Part shown: positions 1 to 6,817 of the stretch, in pieces
Numbering within the stretch: position 1 is the first letter of the stretch
Layout: each line of letters begins with the position of its first letter
Assembly (NCBI GenBank): GCA_017531065.1
Contig: JAFXLR010000125.1
Location: 1-22,675 of the forward strand
Direction of reading: 5' to 3'
Source: Bacilli bacterium
GTDB taxonomy: Bacteria; Bacillota_I; Bacilli_A; RFN20; CAG-826
Length of the DNA: 22,675 nucleotides
Notes under the pieces: generated by a model
Seen by the model: the letters and a program-made list of their open reading frames with translations, nothing else
Databases searched by the model: none
What the model was told of the DNA's origin: nothing
Translations under genes and position numbers: made by a program

Positions 1-263
1 AACACGCTTGGGTATTTTTCATCGACGCTAGAAGACATATATCCCTTAGGTTTATTGAGCATTATCACAAAGTGATAGACGTAGGGGACTTCTTTTCCTT
101 CATACTCAATCTTGCTGGAAGGGCTAACGATGAAATTAGGGTCATCGATGACCTTATCATCAACCTTAGCAAGGCCATGGCGTATGGCTTTGATGACTCT
201 TCGCTTCGCGGCCACTTTAGCAGTGGAGAGATAGTCATATAAAGTGAGGGCTTCTTCTTTCAT
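1..263 (-). CDS. RsuA/RluB-family rRNA pseudouridine synthase (N-terminal part; runs off left edge)
   Basis: The visible 87 codons start at ATG 263-261 and run off the left edge. Residues about 6-55 form an S4 RNA-binding domain (DYLSTAKVAAKRRVIKAI... then GLAKVDDKVI). This leads directly into MLNKPKGYMSS, the conserved opening of the catalytic domain in the RsuA/RluB/RluE/RluF family, which isomerises specific uridines in rRNA. The catalytic Asp lies outside the window, so the exact target (16S U516 or a 23S site) cannot be told. There is no Shine-Dalgarno before the start, but a perfect TATAAT lies 7 bases upstream, so the mRNA may be leaderless. The gene is divergent from the glycosyltransferase gene beginning at 314. 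Confidence 0.85.
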   Translation of the reverse strand, partial: MKEEALTLYDYLSTAKVAAKRRVIKAIRHGLAKVDDKVIDDPNFIVSPSSKIEYEGKEVPYVYHFVIMLNKPKGYMSSSVDEKYPSV

Positions 264-270
264 CGGAACA

Positions 271-276
271 ATTATA
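271..276 (-). promoter_or_regulatory. -10 box of the pseudouridine synthase gene, 7 bases from the start codon
   Basis: TATAAT on the minus strand, separated from ATG 263 by only 7 bases. That spacing would put transcription initiation at or next to the A of the start codon. No good -35 is visible at 17-18 bases. Confidence 0.4.
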
Positions 277-313
277 GAGGATATTTGATGGGCATTTGAC
301 TTATACTTTCCAT

Positions 314-2014
314 ATGGAAAAGAGCAAATCATCGAAAGTGCCTCTTTTTTGGAACAAGTTAAAAGGCTTCTATTCGTCTTTCAAAAAGTCCAAATGGAGA
401 TATCTTGTCTATTTTGCTCTTTTTGTCGCCTATCTATACATCTATTTCTTCTCTCTTTGCGGCATTCCTATTTGGGGAGACGCTCCATTTGCCTATAAAG
501 ATGAGAGTGGTCACCTTGTTGCCGGATGGATCATGATCATCTCTGTCATCCTTGCTGTCGCTTATCTCATATATAAAGCAGCGAGAAGGACGATCACTTT
601 TTCTTCCGTCTCAAAAGCCATCATATTCATCGCCTTGAATGCGATGGTTTACTATGGCTTCTCTATGCCAGTCAACTCTTCTTTGAACAAGAATGATTGG
701 TGGGTTGGAACCCATCAGGGATCGCATTGGGAAATCGTCGTCCATATGTGGGATGAAGGTCCTTTTGCTGAGCCTCCTCTAAAAGCCGATGGGACATTTG
801 ATATTGCCAATCAGTATTATCAGCAGAAGCTCTGGCATTATAGCGTCACCCTTTGGGCTAAGTTCCATGACCTATTCCTTGATGGCGTCTCTAGCGAACC
901 GATAGAGTATTTCGTGAACATAGGCTGGGGCAATTTCACTTACCGCATGGATCTTGCCTTTGAGACGATTAAGATCTTCCAGGCCATGATCGCTTTCTGG
1001 CTCTATTTCTTCACCTACAAGATCTTCGAAAGGCTTGGTTTAAAGAAATGGAGGCTTACTCTTGCCACGTTCTTATTCTGTTTCTTGCCTTTCTACGCCT
1101 ATGTTCCATTCATCTACAACAACGATGCGATGTCTTTGATGTTCGCTTTGATGTCCTTCTACTTCGCTCTCCGTTATTACAGAAGCGAGAAGCTCCTCGA
1201 CTTAATTGTTACGGCAGTGGCGATGGGCCTAGGAATGATGAGCAAGATCAACGCCGTTCTCTTTGCCGTTCCAATTGCCTTCATCTTCCTTTATGACCTC
1301 ATCGTCAGAATCAAATACAAAAAAGGCGTCAAGAAATTCATCTTCCAGATGTGCGTCTTCGCGATAATCGTCTTCCCTCTTGGCCTTTGGTATCCGATTT
1401 TTGAGAAAACCGTCTATGATGAGCCTTTCGGATATGTGCTTTATCCAGGGGATGAATATAGCAGCAACTACATCGACGGTTCTTTCTTCGGCGTCTTCGA
1501 TCGCTATATCGGCATATTCACTTCCGACTTCTTCACTTCCCCATATAAGAGAGACTGGGGAGCGACCGTTCCTGCAAGCTATGGCAATGTCGACTTCAAT
1601 GTCTGGACGGGTTTATTCAAATCCGCTTTGTTTGGGGATTGCTCAGTTGATACATGGCATGAAGGGCCTTTGTCTCTCGTCGCCACAAACGCTACCCTCA
1701 TTCAGAATTTCTGGCTCATGGCCATCCTTGCTTTCTTCATCTTGCTAGGATCAAAGCTTTTCTCCCTCGTGCTTCATGGCTTTAAGAAAGCTAACTATTC
1801 GATGCTGATTCTTTTGGCCATCATCTTCTTAACGGCCTATGTCAATTACGTCTATTTCTGCATGAAGTTCCCATTCACTTCGACGATGCATTTCAGGTAC
1901 GCTTCGATGTTCATGTTCCCTGTTTTCTATGTTCTTGCTGCAAAACCATCGCCAATCAAAAACGACGATGTCCCTTTGATGAGGCAATTAGAACCTACAG
2001 AACGATTTCTATAG
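314..2014 (+). CDS. GT-C type membrane glycosyltransferase (GT39/PMT-like)
   Basis: 566-aa polytopic membrane protein with about ten or more hydrophobic segments, the first at residues about 30-50. It probably transfers a sugar from a polyprenyl-phosphate donor on the outer membrane face. Supporting features resemble the GT39/ArnT-like group: a large first extracytoplasmic loop with acidic motifs (HMWDEG), a YQQKLWHY segment where the family usually has a PPLYH-like motif, an NNDAMSLMFAL helix, a K-containing MMSKINA segment, and a C-terminal FPFTSTMHFRY motif near the last helices. A TTG at 296 is in frame, but ATG 314 is preferred. Neither start has a Shine-Dalgarno, and a TATACT box sits 6 bases before ATG 314. 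The acceptor is unknown. It lies just upstream of tRNA-Leu and may be co-transcribed with it. Confidence 0.7.
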   Translation: MEKSKSSKVPLFWNKLKGFYSSFKKSKWRYLVYFALFVAYLYIYFFSLCGIPIWGDAPFAYKDESGHLVAGWIMIISVILAVAYLIYKAARRTITFSSVSKAIIFIALNAMVYYGFSMPVNSSLNKNDWWVGTHQGSHWEIVVHMWDEGPFAEPPLKADGTFDIANQYYQQKLWHYSVTLWAKFHDLFLDGVSSEPIEYFVNIGWGNFTYRMDLAFETIKIFQAMIAFWLYFFTYKIFERLGLKKWRLTLATFLFCFLPFYAYVPFIYNNDAMSLMFALMSFYFALRYYRSEKLLDLIVTAVAMGLGMMSKINAVLFAVPIAFIFLYDLIVRIKYKKGVKKFIFQMCVFAIIVFPLGLWYPIFEKTVYDEPFGYVLYPGDEYSSNYIDGSFFGVFDRYIGIFTSDFFTSPYKRDWGATVPASYGNVDFNVWTGLFKSALFGDCSVDTWHEGPLSLVATNATLIQNFWLMAILAFFILLGSKLFSLVLHGFKKANYSMLILLAIIFLTAYVNYVYFCMKFPFTSTMHFRYASMFMFPVFYVLAAKPSPIKNDDVPLMRQLEPTERFL

Positions 2015-2052
2015 AGGTTTTTAGGGGTCAATGTTAGGATTATTAACGCGTC

Positions 2053-2136
2053 GCAGGATTGGCGTAATGGCAGCCGCGTAAGACTTAGGATCTTATGGGG
2101 AAACCCGTGGGGGTTCGAGTCCCCCATCCTGCACCA
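2053..2136 (+). tRNA. tRNA-Leu (anticodon UAG), CCA encoded
   Basis: A complete class II cloverleaf. The acceptor stem is GCAGGAT (2053-2059) with ATCCTGC (2126-2132). The anticodon stem TAAGA/TCTTA encloses loop CTTAGGA with anticodon TAG at 2086-2088. There is a long variable arm (TGGGGAAACCCGT), a T-arm GGGGG-TTCGAGT-CCCCC, a discriminator A at 2133 and genomic CCA at 2134-2136. The long variable arm and the identity pattern fit tRNA-Leu, reading CUN codons. It starts 38 bases after the glycosyltransferase stop, with no convincing promoter of its own. Confidence 0.96.
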
Positions 2137-2177
2137 ATAGACGTTGTAACCGCTTTTGGGCTTTGAACAAAAGTAAT

Positions 2178-2210
2178 AAATAAGCAGCCGATTGTGGCTG
2201 CTTATTTTTT
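2178..2210. terminator. Bidirectional intrinsic terminator (tRNA-Leu / lipoprotein)
   Basis: A 12-bp perfect stem AAATAAGCAGCC/GGCTGCTTATTT encloses loop GATTGT (2190-2195), with a T-run to the right that serves the tRNA transcript. The A-rich left flank gives a U-rich tail on the minus strand. It lies 17 bases beyond the stop of the converging lipoprotein gene, so it probably serves both transcripts. Confidence 0.88.
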
Positions 2211-2226
2211 TATTTTAAACCTTGCT

Positions 2227-4488
2227 TTAGCTTAAGGAGGAATAGAGGTTATTGATCTTGGTTTCGAGATCTGCAACTGTCATCATTTTTCCAGCCATAA
2301 GCAGTTTCATCAGAAGCTCAGTGCCTACGGAAGAGACAACCTTAGAGATTTCGATGATCGTTTTGATTCCGACAATCTCATCGCTTGTCAAACCCCAAGC
2401 GGTCTCATCGTCTCCGTCCATCTTTGCTAAGGCGTTATCGAAGATGGTGTAATCGACGTGAGAGGAGAGGTCATTCACGACCTGGTAAGCCTCATCCCCG
2501 ATTTCGCTCTTGAGCAAGGTGAACTTAAGGGAATTCTTGTAATAGGCTTTTGCAAGCTCAAGGATGGCCGCGTTATCTAAATTAGTGAGGTCATATTTCT
2601 CAAGTTCTTTGACGAAGAGGATGATGTTTTCGACATCGCTCTTGATGGAGGCGGCTTCATTAACGACATCGCGTCCGAAGAAGACTTTCTTATTCTCTTC
2701 GAGAGCGGTAAATTCTTCGACCGCTTTATCAAGGTCAGCAAGATAGGCTTTGCTCACATAAACGTGGTCAAGGAGATTGTCCAAACGGGTCTTAAGGTCA
2801 AGGATCTCGTTGTAGGAGGCGTAAAGCTCTTCGGCGTTAGTTAGACGGTCAGCGAAATCATAGGCCGCGTTCTTTAAATCAAGATGGAGATCAAGGAGAG
2901 CGATCTTCTTGTCTTCTTCATCGGTTGAACCGGCTTTGATGTAATTCACGGAAGCATCAACGCTAGACAAGGCACCATCTTTAACGGTGATGAGGGCCTT
3001 AATCGAATCGAAGGACTTATAGCCAAGGAGGGTTTTGATTAAGGAATTGTCAGGATTATTGAAGAAGCTTTCGATTTTTTCGACGATGGAGGAGAGGACT
3101 TCATCGGTAAGAGTCATCTCAACCGTGAAATCTCCTTCCTTCGTTCCGCTAGTCTTCTTGAAGTTGAAGGTATCGTTTTGGGAACCATTAACGATCGCGC
3201 CCAAATTGAAGTTCTTGAGAACGATATCAATCGCGTCGGTCAACTTGGCTTTTCCAACGATCGTTGTCTTGTCCTCTTGATTCGTTGGGACTAAGTAGAA
3301 GGAACCATCCCCATCATAGACGATCTCAAGGGTCTTTAAATCGCTTAAGACATCGCCAATAGATCCAAGCTTGTCGCTTAAGAGCATTTTGGCAAGAGAG
3401 ACGAGGGAAGCGAAATTCTCATTTGGCTCAAGTGTTGCATGGAGGCCGATGAGGTTATAAAGGCTCTTGTCGGTGATGTGCTCGATATCAAAGAAGCCGT
3501 CTAAGTCGATAGCAAGAGTGACGTCAGTGCCTTCAATGAGATTAAGGGCGAGAGAGCCTTTGACGTTGACTCCATGTTTGTAGTCGAGCTTCTCTAAGGC
3601 GTTAAGAAGGTCTTTCTTGATTGAGGTTTCCTCATCGTTTGTGTCGATGCGCTTAGGAGCCTCGCCTAACTTCCCTGACAAGAATGATTCGTTTGGAATA
3701 TCGATTTTTTCTTCAATGCTAGAGAAGACACAGTCGGTGTGTTGCTTAGCTTCGGTTGAGCCAAGGAACGCTTTTGAAGCGGTGTAAGTGGCGTCAATCT
3801 GATATGCGACAGGTGTGAAATCCCTCTTCATCGTAAGGGTGACATTCACGTCCTTGAAGGTTGGGTAATCAGATAATCCGCCTGAATTCTTGAAGTCTTT
3901 TTTGACAAGGTGAGTCGAAAGCTCGTTGTCTAACTTGTATTTCACTTTGATGACTTCACCTTTGTCTTCAAGGACTTCGGCATCAACGATGGATTTGTCG
4001 GTGAAGACATAACCCATGACCATATACTGGTCGACGGTGTAGGAGATCTTATGGAATTCTTCAGTGGAATAAACGTCGTATTTGTTGTCGCTTGCGACCA
4101 GGATCTTATCTTTATTGACCATGTAATACTCGGTGTCGATGGTCATAAGAGAAGAGACTGAGTGGTCTTTCGAATAGAAGGTGGAGCCATTCTTTATGGT
4201 GACGCTTGTATAGCTGATGTCGTAATCAAAGAAGAGGACTTTGGCTTTGACGGTTCCGCTCGTCTCAGTCTTATAAGTGGTAAGCCCCTCTTTGATTTTG
4301 TAGATGTAGGCGTAGGCCAAAGACTTGTAATCCTTTTTCTCAAGATAACCATCTGTGCTTTTGGCGTCTTTGATGATCGTGGATTCATCATCGCTAAGGA
4401 TGACTTCGCTTTGTGGCTCAGAACTGCAGCCAAAAAGAGGTAAGAATATCGCTAATAAAAGGAAGGTTTTTGAAAAGAGTTTCTTCAT
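2227..4488 (-). CDS. Large lipoprotein of unknown function (753 aa)
   Basis: The N-terminus MKKLFSKTFLLLAIFLPLFGC is a lipoprotein signal peptide with lipobox LFGC (Cys21), so the mature protein should be anchored to the outer face of the membrane. The rest is hydrophilic with no further membrane segment. Residues about 30-450 contain alternating short beta-like stretches (for example VKAKVLFFDYDISYTSVTI), and the C-terminal ~200 residues look helical, possibly coiled (EELYASYNEILDLKTRLDNLLDHV). No enzyme motif was recognised. The start is supported by a GAGGAAA ribosome-binding site 7 bases before ATG. It is a single-gene unit, divergent from nrdI and ending at the bidirectional terminator. 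It could be a substrate-binding or envelope-maintenance lipoprotein; function is not assigned. Confidence 0.85.
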   Translation of the reverse strand: MKKLFSKTFLLLAIFLPLFGCSSEPQSEVILSDDESTIIKDAKSTDGYLEKKDYKSLAYAYIYKIKEGLTTYKTETSGTVKAKVLFFDYDISYTSVTIKNGSTFYSKDHSVSSLMTIDTEYYMVNKDKILVASDNKYDVYSTEEFHKISYTVDQYMVMGYVFTDKSIVDAEVLEDKGEVIKVKYKLDNELSTHLVKKDFKNSGGLSDYPTFKDVNVTLTMKRDFTPVAYQIDATYTASKAFLGSTEAKQHTDCVFSSIEEKIDIPNESFLSGKLGEAPKRIDTNDEETSIKKDLLNALEKLDYKHGVNVKGSLALNLIEGTDVTLAIDLDGFFDIEHITDKSLYNLIGLHATLEPNENFASLVSLAKMLLSDKLGSIGDVLSDLKTLEIVYDGDGSFYLVPTNQEDKTTIVGKAKLTDAIDIVLKNFNLGAIVNGSQNDTFNFKKTSGTKEGDFTVEMTLTDEVLSSIVEKIESFFNNPDNSLIKTLLGYKSFDSIKALITVKDGALSSVDASVNYIKAGSTDEEDKKIALLDLHLDLKNAAYDFADRLTNAEELYASYNEILDLKTRLDNLLDHVYVSKAYLADLDKAVEEFTALEENKKVFFGRDVVNEAASIKSDVENIILFVKELEKYDLTNLDNAAILELAKAYYKNSLKFTLLKSEIGDEAYQVVNDLSSHVDYTIFDNALAKMDGDDETAWGLTSDEIVGIKTIIEISKVVSSVGTELLMKLLMAGKMMTVADLETKINNLYSSLS

Positions 4489-4587
4489 GGTTATTTCCTC
4501 GCTTCAAGAAAAAGTGTAACCAAGAGGTGTCACAACATTGCCACACATACGCATAGGTAGGCGGATAAAAAATTCTTATCGTTTCGT

Positions 4588-4616
4588 TTGAAAAGAGCGC
4601 AAAGAGACTCTATCTT
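4588..4616 (+). promoter_or_regulatory. Predicted promoter of nrdI
   Basis: TTGAAA (4588-4593), a 17-base spacer, then TATCTT (4611-4616). Transcription would start near 4623, at the left edge of the palindrome at 4623-4640. Confidence 0.5.
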
Positions 4617-4622
4617 ATATGC

Positions 4623-4640
4623 AGTTAGTCATAACTAACT
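4623..4640. promoter_or_regulatory. Perfect 7+4+7 palindrome, candidate operator of nrdI
   Basis: AGTTAGT-CATA-ACTAACT is a perfect inverted repeat placed between the -10 box and the ribosome-binding site AGAGGAAA (4641-4648). A dimeric repressor bound here would block transcription initiation or early elongation. Its TTAG/CTAA half-site character recalls DtxR- or MarR-type operators, but it matches no consensus exactly and is not an NrdR box. The regulator is unknown. Confidence 0.6.
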
Positions 4641-4654
4641 AGAGGAAATAATCA

Positions 4655-5004
4655 ATGAACGTATATTATGCTTCAAGAACCGGCAACGTCGAATCGATGA
4701 TCGGCAAGCTCGGCATCGCCGCCACAAAAATCGAAAGTGGTGACGAAGTGGCGGATGGGGAATTTATCCTCATCACCTACACTGATGGTTATGGGGACAT
4801 CCCTGCTGAGGTCGATGCCTTCCTTGCCAACAACTCTTCTAACCTTAAAGGCGTCATCGTCAGCGGTGACACCGGTTATGGAGAGGCCTTCTGCGGGGCT
4901 CTGGAAAGGCCATCGCAGAGAAATATGGCTCAGAGGACCTTTATCATTTCGAGAATGACGGAAATGATGAAGACGTCAACGCCATCCTTAAATTAGTCAA
5001 ATAG
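4655..5004 (+). pseudogene. nrdI: NrdI-like flavodoxin, broken by a one-base frameshift
   Basis: The N-terminal ~81 residues match NrdI, the FMN protein that supplies oxidant to assemble the manganese cofactor of class Ib ribonucleotide reductase. They show the FMN-phosphate loop YASRTGNVESM, then ILITYTDGYGDIPAEVDAFL and LKGVIVSGDTGYGEAFCG. After the G-run at 4895-4898 this frame becomes unrelated and ends at 4996. The -1 frame, from about base 4900, reads SGKAIAEKYGSEDLYHFEND then DEDVNAILKLVK and stops at 5004. That is the expected NrdI C-terminus. One missing G in GGGG explains it, either as a real mutation or a sequence error. No slippery heptamer is present. The intact protein would be about 116 aa. 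No nrdE/nrdF is in the window. Confidence 0.8.
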
Positions 5005-5024
5005 CTCAACTCACCTTTGTTGGT

Positions 5025-5057
5025 AAAAGCCTGATGCACTTCCACATCAGGCTTTTT
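5025..5057 (+). terminator. Intrinsic terminator of nrdI
   Basis: A 12-bp perfect stem AAAAGCCTGATG (5025-5036)/CATCAGGCTTTT (5045-5056) with an 8-base loop and a T-run, 20 bases after the restored nrdI stop at 5004. This position supports 5004 as the original gene end. Confidence 0.88.
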
Positions 5058-5070
5058 ACTTTGCCTAACA

Positions 5071-5100
5071 AAAAAGCCCAGCGAACTTAATCACTGGGCT
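5071..5100 (-). terminator. Intrinsic terminator of the Big2/CBM-like lipoprotein gene
   Basis: On the minus strand, AGCCCAG...CTGGGCT (7 bp plus two more pairs past a mismatch) is followed by a run of T (the A-run at 5071-5075 on plus and adjacent bases). It lies 22 bases beyond the stop at 5123. Confidence 0.8.
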
Positions 5101-5122
5101 ATTTCTAATCGTTAGTTATTGA

Positions 5123-6634
5123 TTAGGCGACTGGGGTGAAGATGAAGCTGTCGAGCATGAAGTTGGAATCAGAGACTTCAGCGCCGATGACTTTGAAGGT
5201 CATGGTGTTGTTGGCAGCAAGAGCGACGGTGCCAAGATCAAGGCTCTGGTTGGAAGTGGCATAAGCCCAAGCTTTGCCAGCAAGGTCAACGGCGACGTTA
5301 TTGATCTTGATTTCAGCATCCTGGCTGAGATCGGTGATTTCGTGATCACGGCTGAAGTTTCTGCCAGTCATGGTCAACTTGTAGTTGCCAGCGTTGGCAG
5401 CTGTGAAGGTGTAGGTCAAGGTTGTTCCAGTTGGGAGGACACGGACATAAGCGCCGCCGCTGCTGGAAGTCTTGTAGGATGGGACAGTCGCGCCATCGGT
5501 GTATTCAACGAGAGTTGATTCACTTTCGGCTTCTATAATAACCTCAGATGGGTTGGTGACGGTGACGGTGACTCTGGCTGGGATCATGCCATCTTTGGAG
5601 ATGGTGATGGTAGCAGTGCCTTTGGCAACGCCAGTGACAGCACCAGTGTTTTCGTCAACAGTGGCGATATCAGTGTTGGAAGAAGCATATTTGACACCGG
5701 TTTCGGCGCAGGTGATGTTCTTGGTTTCACCAATGTTGACAGTGAGCTTGTCAGCGCCTTCTTCGAGGGCGATCTTCTCTTTTGGTGCGGCTGGTTTGGA
5801 CGTAATGGTCGTGGCGGCTTTCGCGTAGACGTAGAAGAGGTCGAGATATGGGCTGTCGTCGACAAGGTATTCGATTTCTAAGACATTGTCGCCCTGGATC
5901 AAGTTGGCATCACCGAAGGAAACTTCCTGGAAGGTGTAGTTGCCAGAGGCGCCATCGGACTCGTATCTCTTACCGGCTAAATTAAGCTCGGTTCCGTTGA
6001 GTTTGATTTTCCAAACGTCGGCTAAGTTGACGGAGTTGTTGCTTCCCATAGTGGAAGTGAGCTCAGCGGCAACAGCGGCAGTGGAGGTGAAGGTTAAGGT
6101 TTCCTTATCGCCGGTTCCCTGGTAGCCAATGCAATCGCCGTCTTCGGCTTGTGATTTGGAGTAGACAGGGGTGTCGCCAGGACCGCGGTTGCTTCTGGTG
6201 TAAGAACCGTCGACAGAATAGTGGTCGGCGTCTTTCCAGTCGATCTTAGCGGTTGGGGCTGGTCTGGTGACCTCGATGGTGAAAGTGCCATCTTTGAAGC
6301 CTTCTTTCTTGGCAGTGATCTTGACTGAACCAAGGGCTTTGGCTTCGACTAAGCCGGTTGCGCTGACAGTGGCGATGGAATCATTGGCAGAGGACCAAGT
6401 GACGCCGTCTTTGTCAGCAGAAAGCTGAAGGGTAGTGCCAATGACCATAGTCTTGGCGTTTTCTGGTGAGCTGATTTTGATCTGCTCCATCTTGGAAGAT
6501 GAGGCAGCAACACTGCTAGTGCCTGGGTTTCCGCTGTTATTGCCGGAAGTCTGGGTGCCACCATCACCCTGACATCCTGCTAAACCGACCATGAGGCCGA
6601 GAGCAGCAAGCGGAAGAACAAATTTCTTTTTCAT
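5123..6634 (-). CDS. Lipoprotein with two Big2-like and two carbohydrate-binding-like domains
   Basis: 503 aa. The signal peptide ends in lipobox LAGC (Cys21), followed by a Ser/Gly/Thr-rich linker to about residue 50. Domain order: a Big2 (bacterial Ig-like) domain at about 52-128 (VTWSSANDSIATVSATGLVEAKALGSVKITA); a beta-rich galactose-binding-like module at about 135-272; a second Big2 domain at about 285-360 (VKYASSNTDIATVDENTGAVTGVAKGTATIT); and a second beta-sandwich module with a CBM6/35-like start (IIEAESES...) to the end. No catalytic domain is present, so it may be a surface glycan-binding or adhesion protein. A strong ribosome-binding site AAAGGAG precedes the ATG. Assignment of the binding modules rests on pattern only. 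Confidence 0.82.
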   Translation of the reverse strand: MKKKFVLPLAALGLMVGLAGCQGDGGTQTSGNNSGNPGTSSVAASSSKMEQIKISSPENAKTMVIGTTLQLSADKDGVTWSSANDSIATVSATGLVEAKALGSVKITAKKEGFKDGTFTIEVTRPAPTAKIDWKDADHYSVDGSYTRSNRGPGDTPVYSKSQAEDGDCIGYQGTGDKETLTFTSTAAVAAELTSTMGSNNSVNLADVWKIKLNGTELNLAGKRYESDGASGNYTFQEVSFGDANLIQGDNVLEIEYLVDDSPYLDLFYVYAKAATTITSKPAAPKEKIALEEGADKLTVNIGETKNITCAETGVKYASSNTDIATVDENTGAVTGVAKGTATITISKDGMIPARVTVTVTNPSEVIIEAESESTLVEYTDGATVPSYKTSSSGGAYVRVLPTGTTLTYTFTAANAGNYKLTMTGRNFSRDHEITDLSQDAEIKINNVAVDLAGKAWAYATSNQSLDLGTVALAANNTMTFKVIGAEVSDSNFMLDSFIFTPVA

Positions 6635-6655
6635 TTTAGAAAAAGCTCCTTTCTT

Positions 6656-6673
6656 TTATGCCTGTTCTGGCAT
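6656..6673 (-). other. Five-codon mini-ORF and short palindrome in the lipoprotein 5' region
   Basis: On the minus strand, GAGG-AAAAA-ATG CCA GAA CAG GCA TAA is a ribosome-binding site followed by a five-codon ORF, ending about 20 bases before the lipoprotein start at 6634. The same bases form the palindrome ATGCC-N6-GGCAT. It could be a translated leader, or chance. Confidence 0.25.
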
Positions 6674-6783
6674 TTTTTCCTCATCGCTAAAACGTTGGTA
6701 AAACTGTTCTTTTGAAGAGGATTTGACCTTATTATGTTCCACTAATTCCGTAAGGAAATCAACACTTCTGGGCAAATAAGTGC

Positions 6784-6811
6784 AATTTCGCTGAAATTAT
6801 GTAAGCGCTAC
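6784..6811. promoter_or_regulatory. Adjacent palindromes upstream of the lipoprotein gene
   Basis: AATTTC-GCT-GAAATT (6784-6798) is a perfect 6+3+6 inverted repeat. It is followed by GTAAGCGCTAC (6801-6811), whose AGCGCT core and flanks resemble LacI-family/CcpA operators (cre-like but one base short of consensus). They lie between recN and the start of the lipoprotein transcript and could control the lipoprotein in response to carbon source. Function is inferred from similarity only. Confidence 0.3.
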
Positions 6812-6817
6812 AAAAGA

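Noticed and set aside
4892..4906. Programmed -1 frameshift site in nrdI
   Set aside because: The zero-frame codons TGC GGG GCT do not form an X-XXY-YYZ slippery heptamer and no stimulatory hairpin is obvious. A missing base is simpler.
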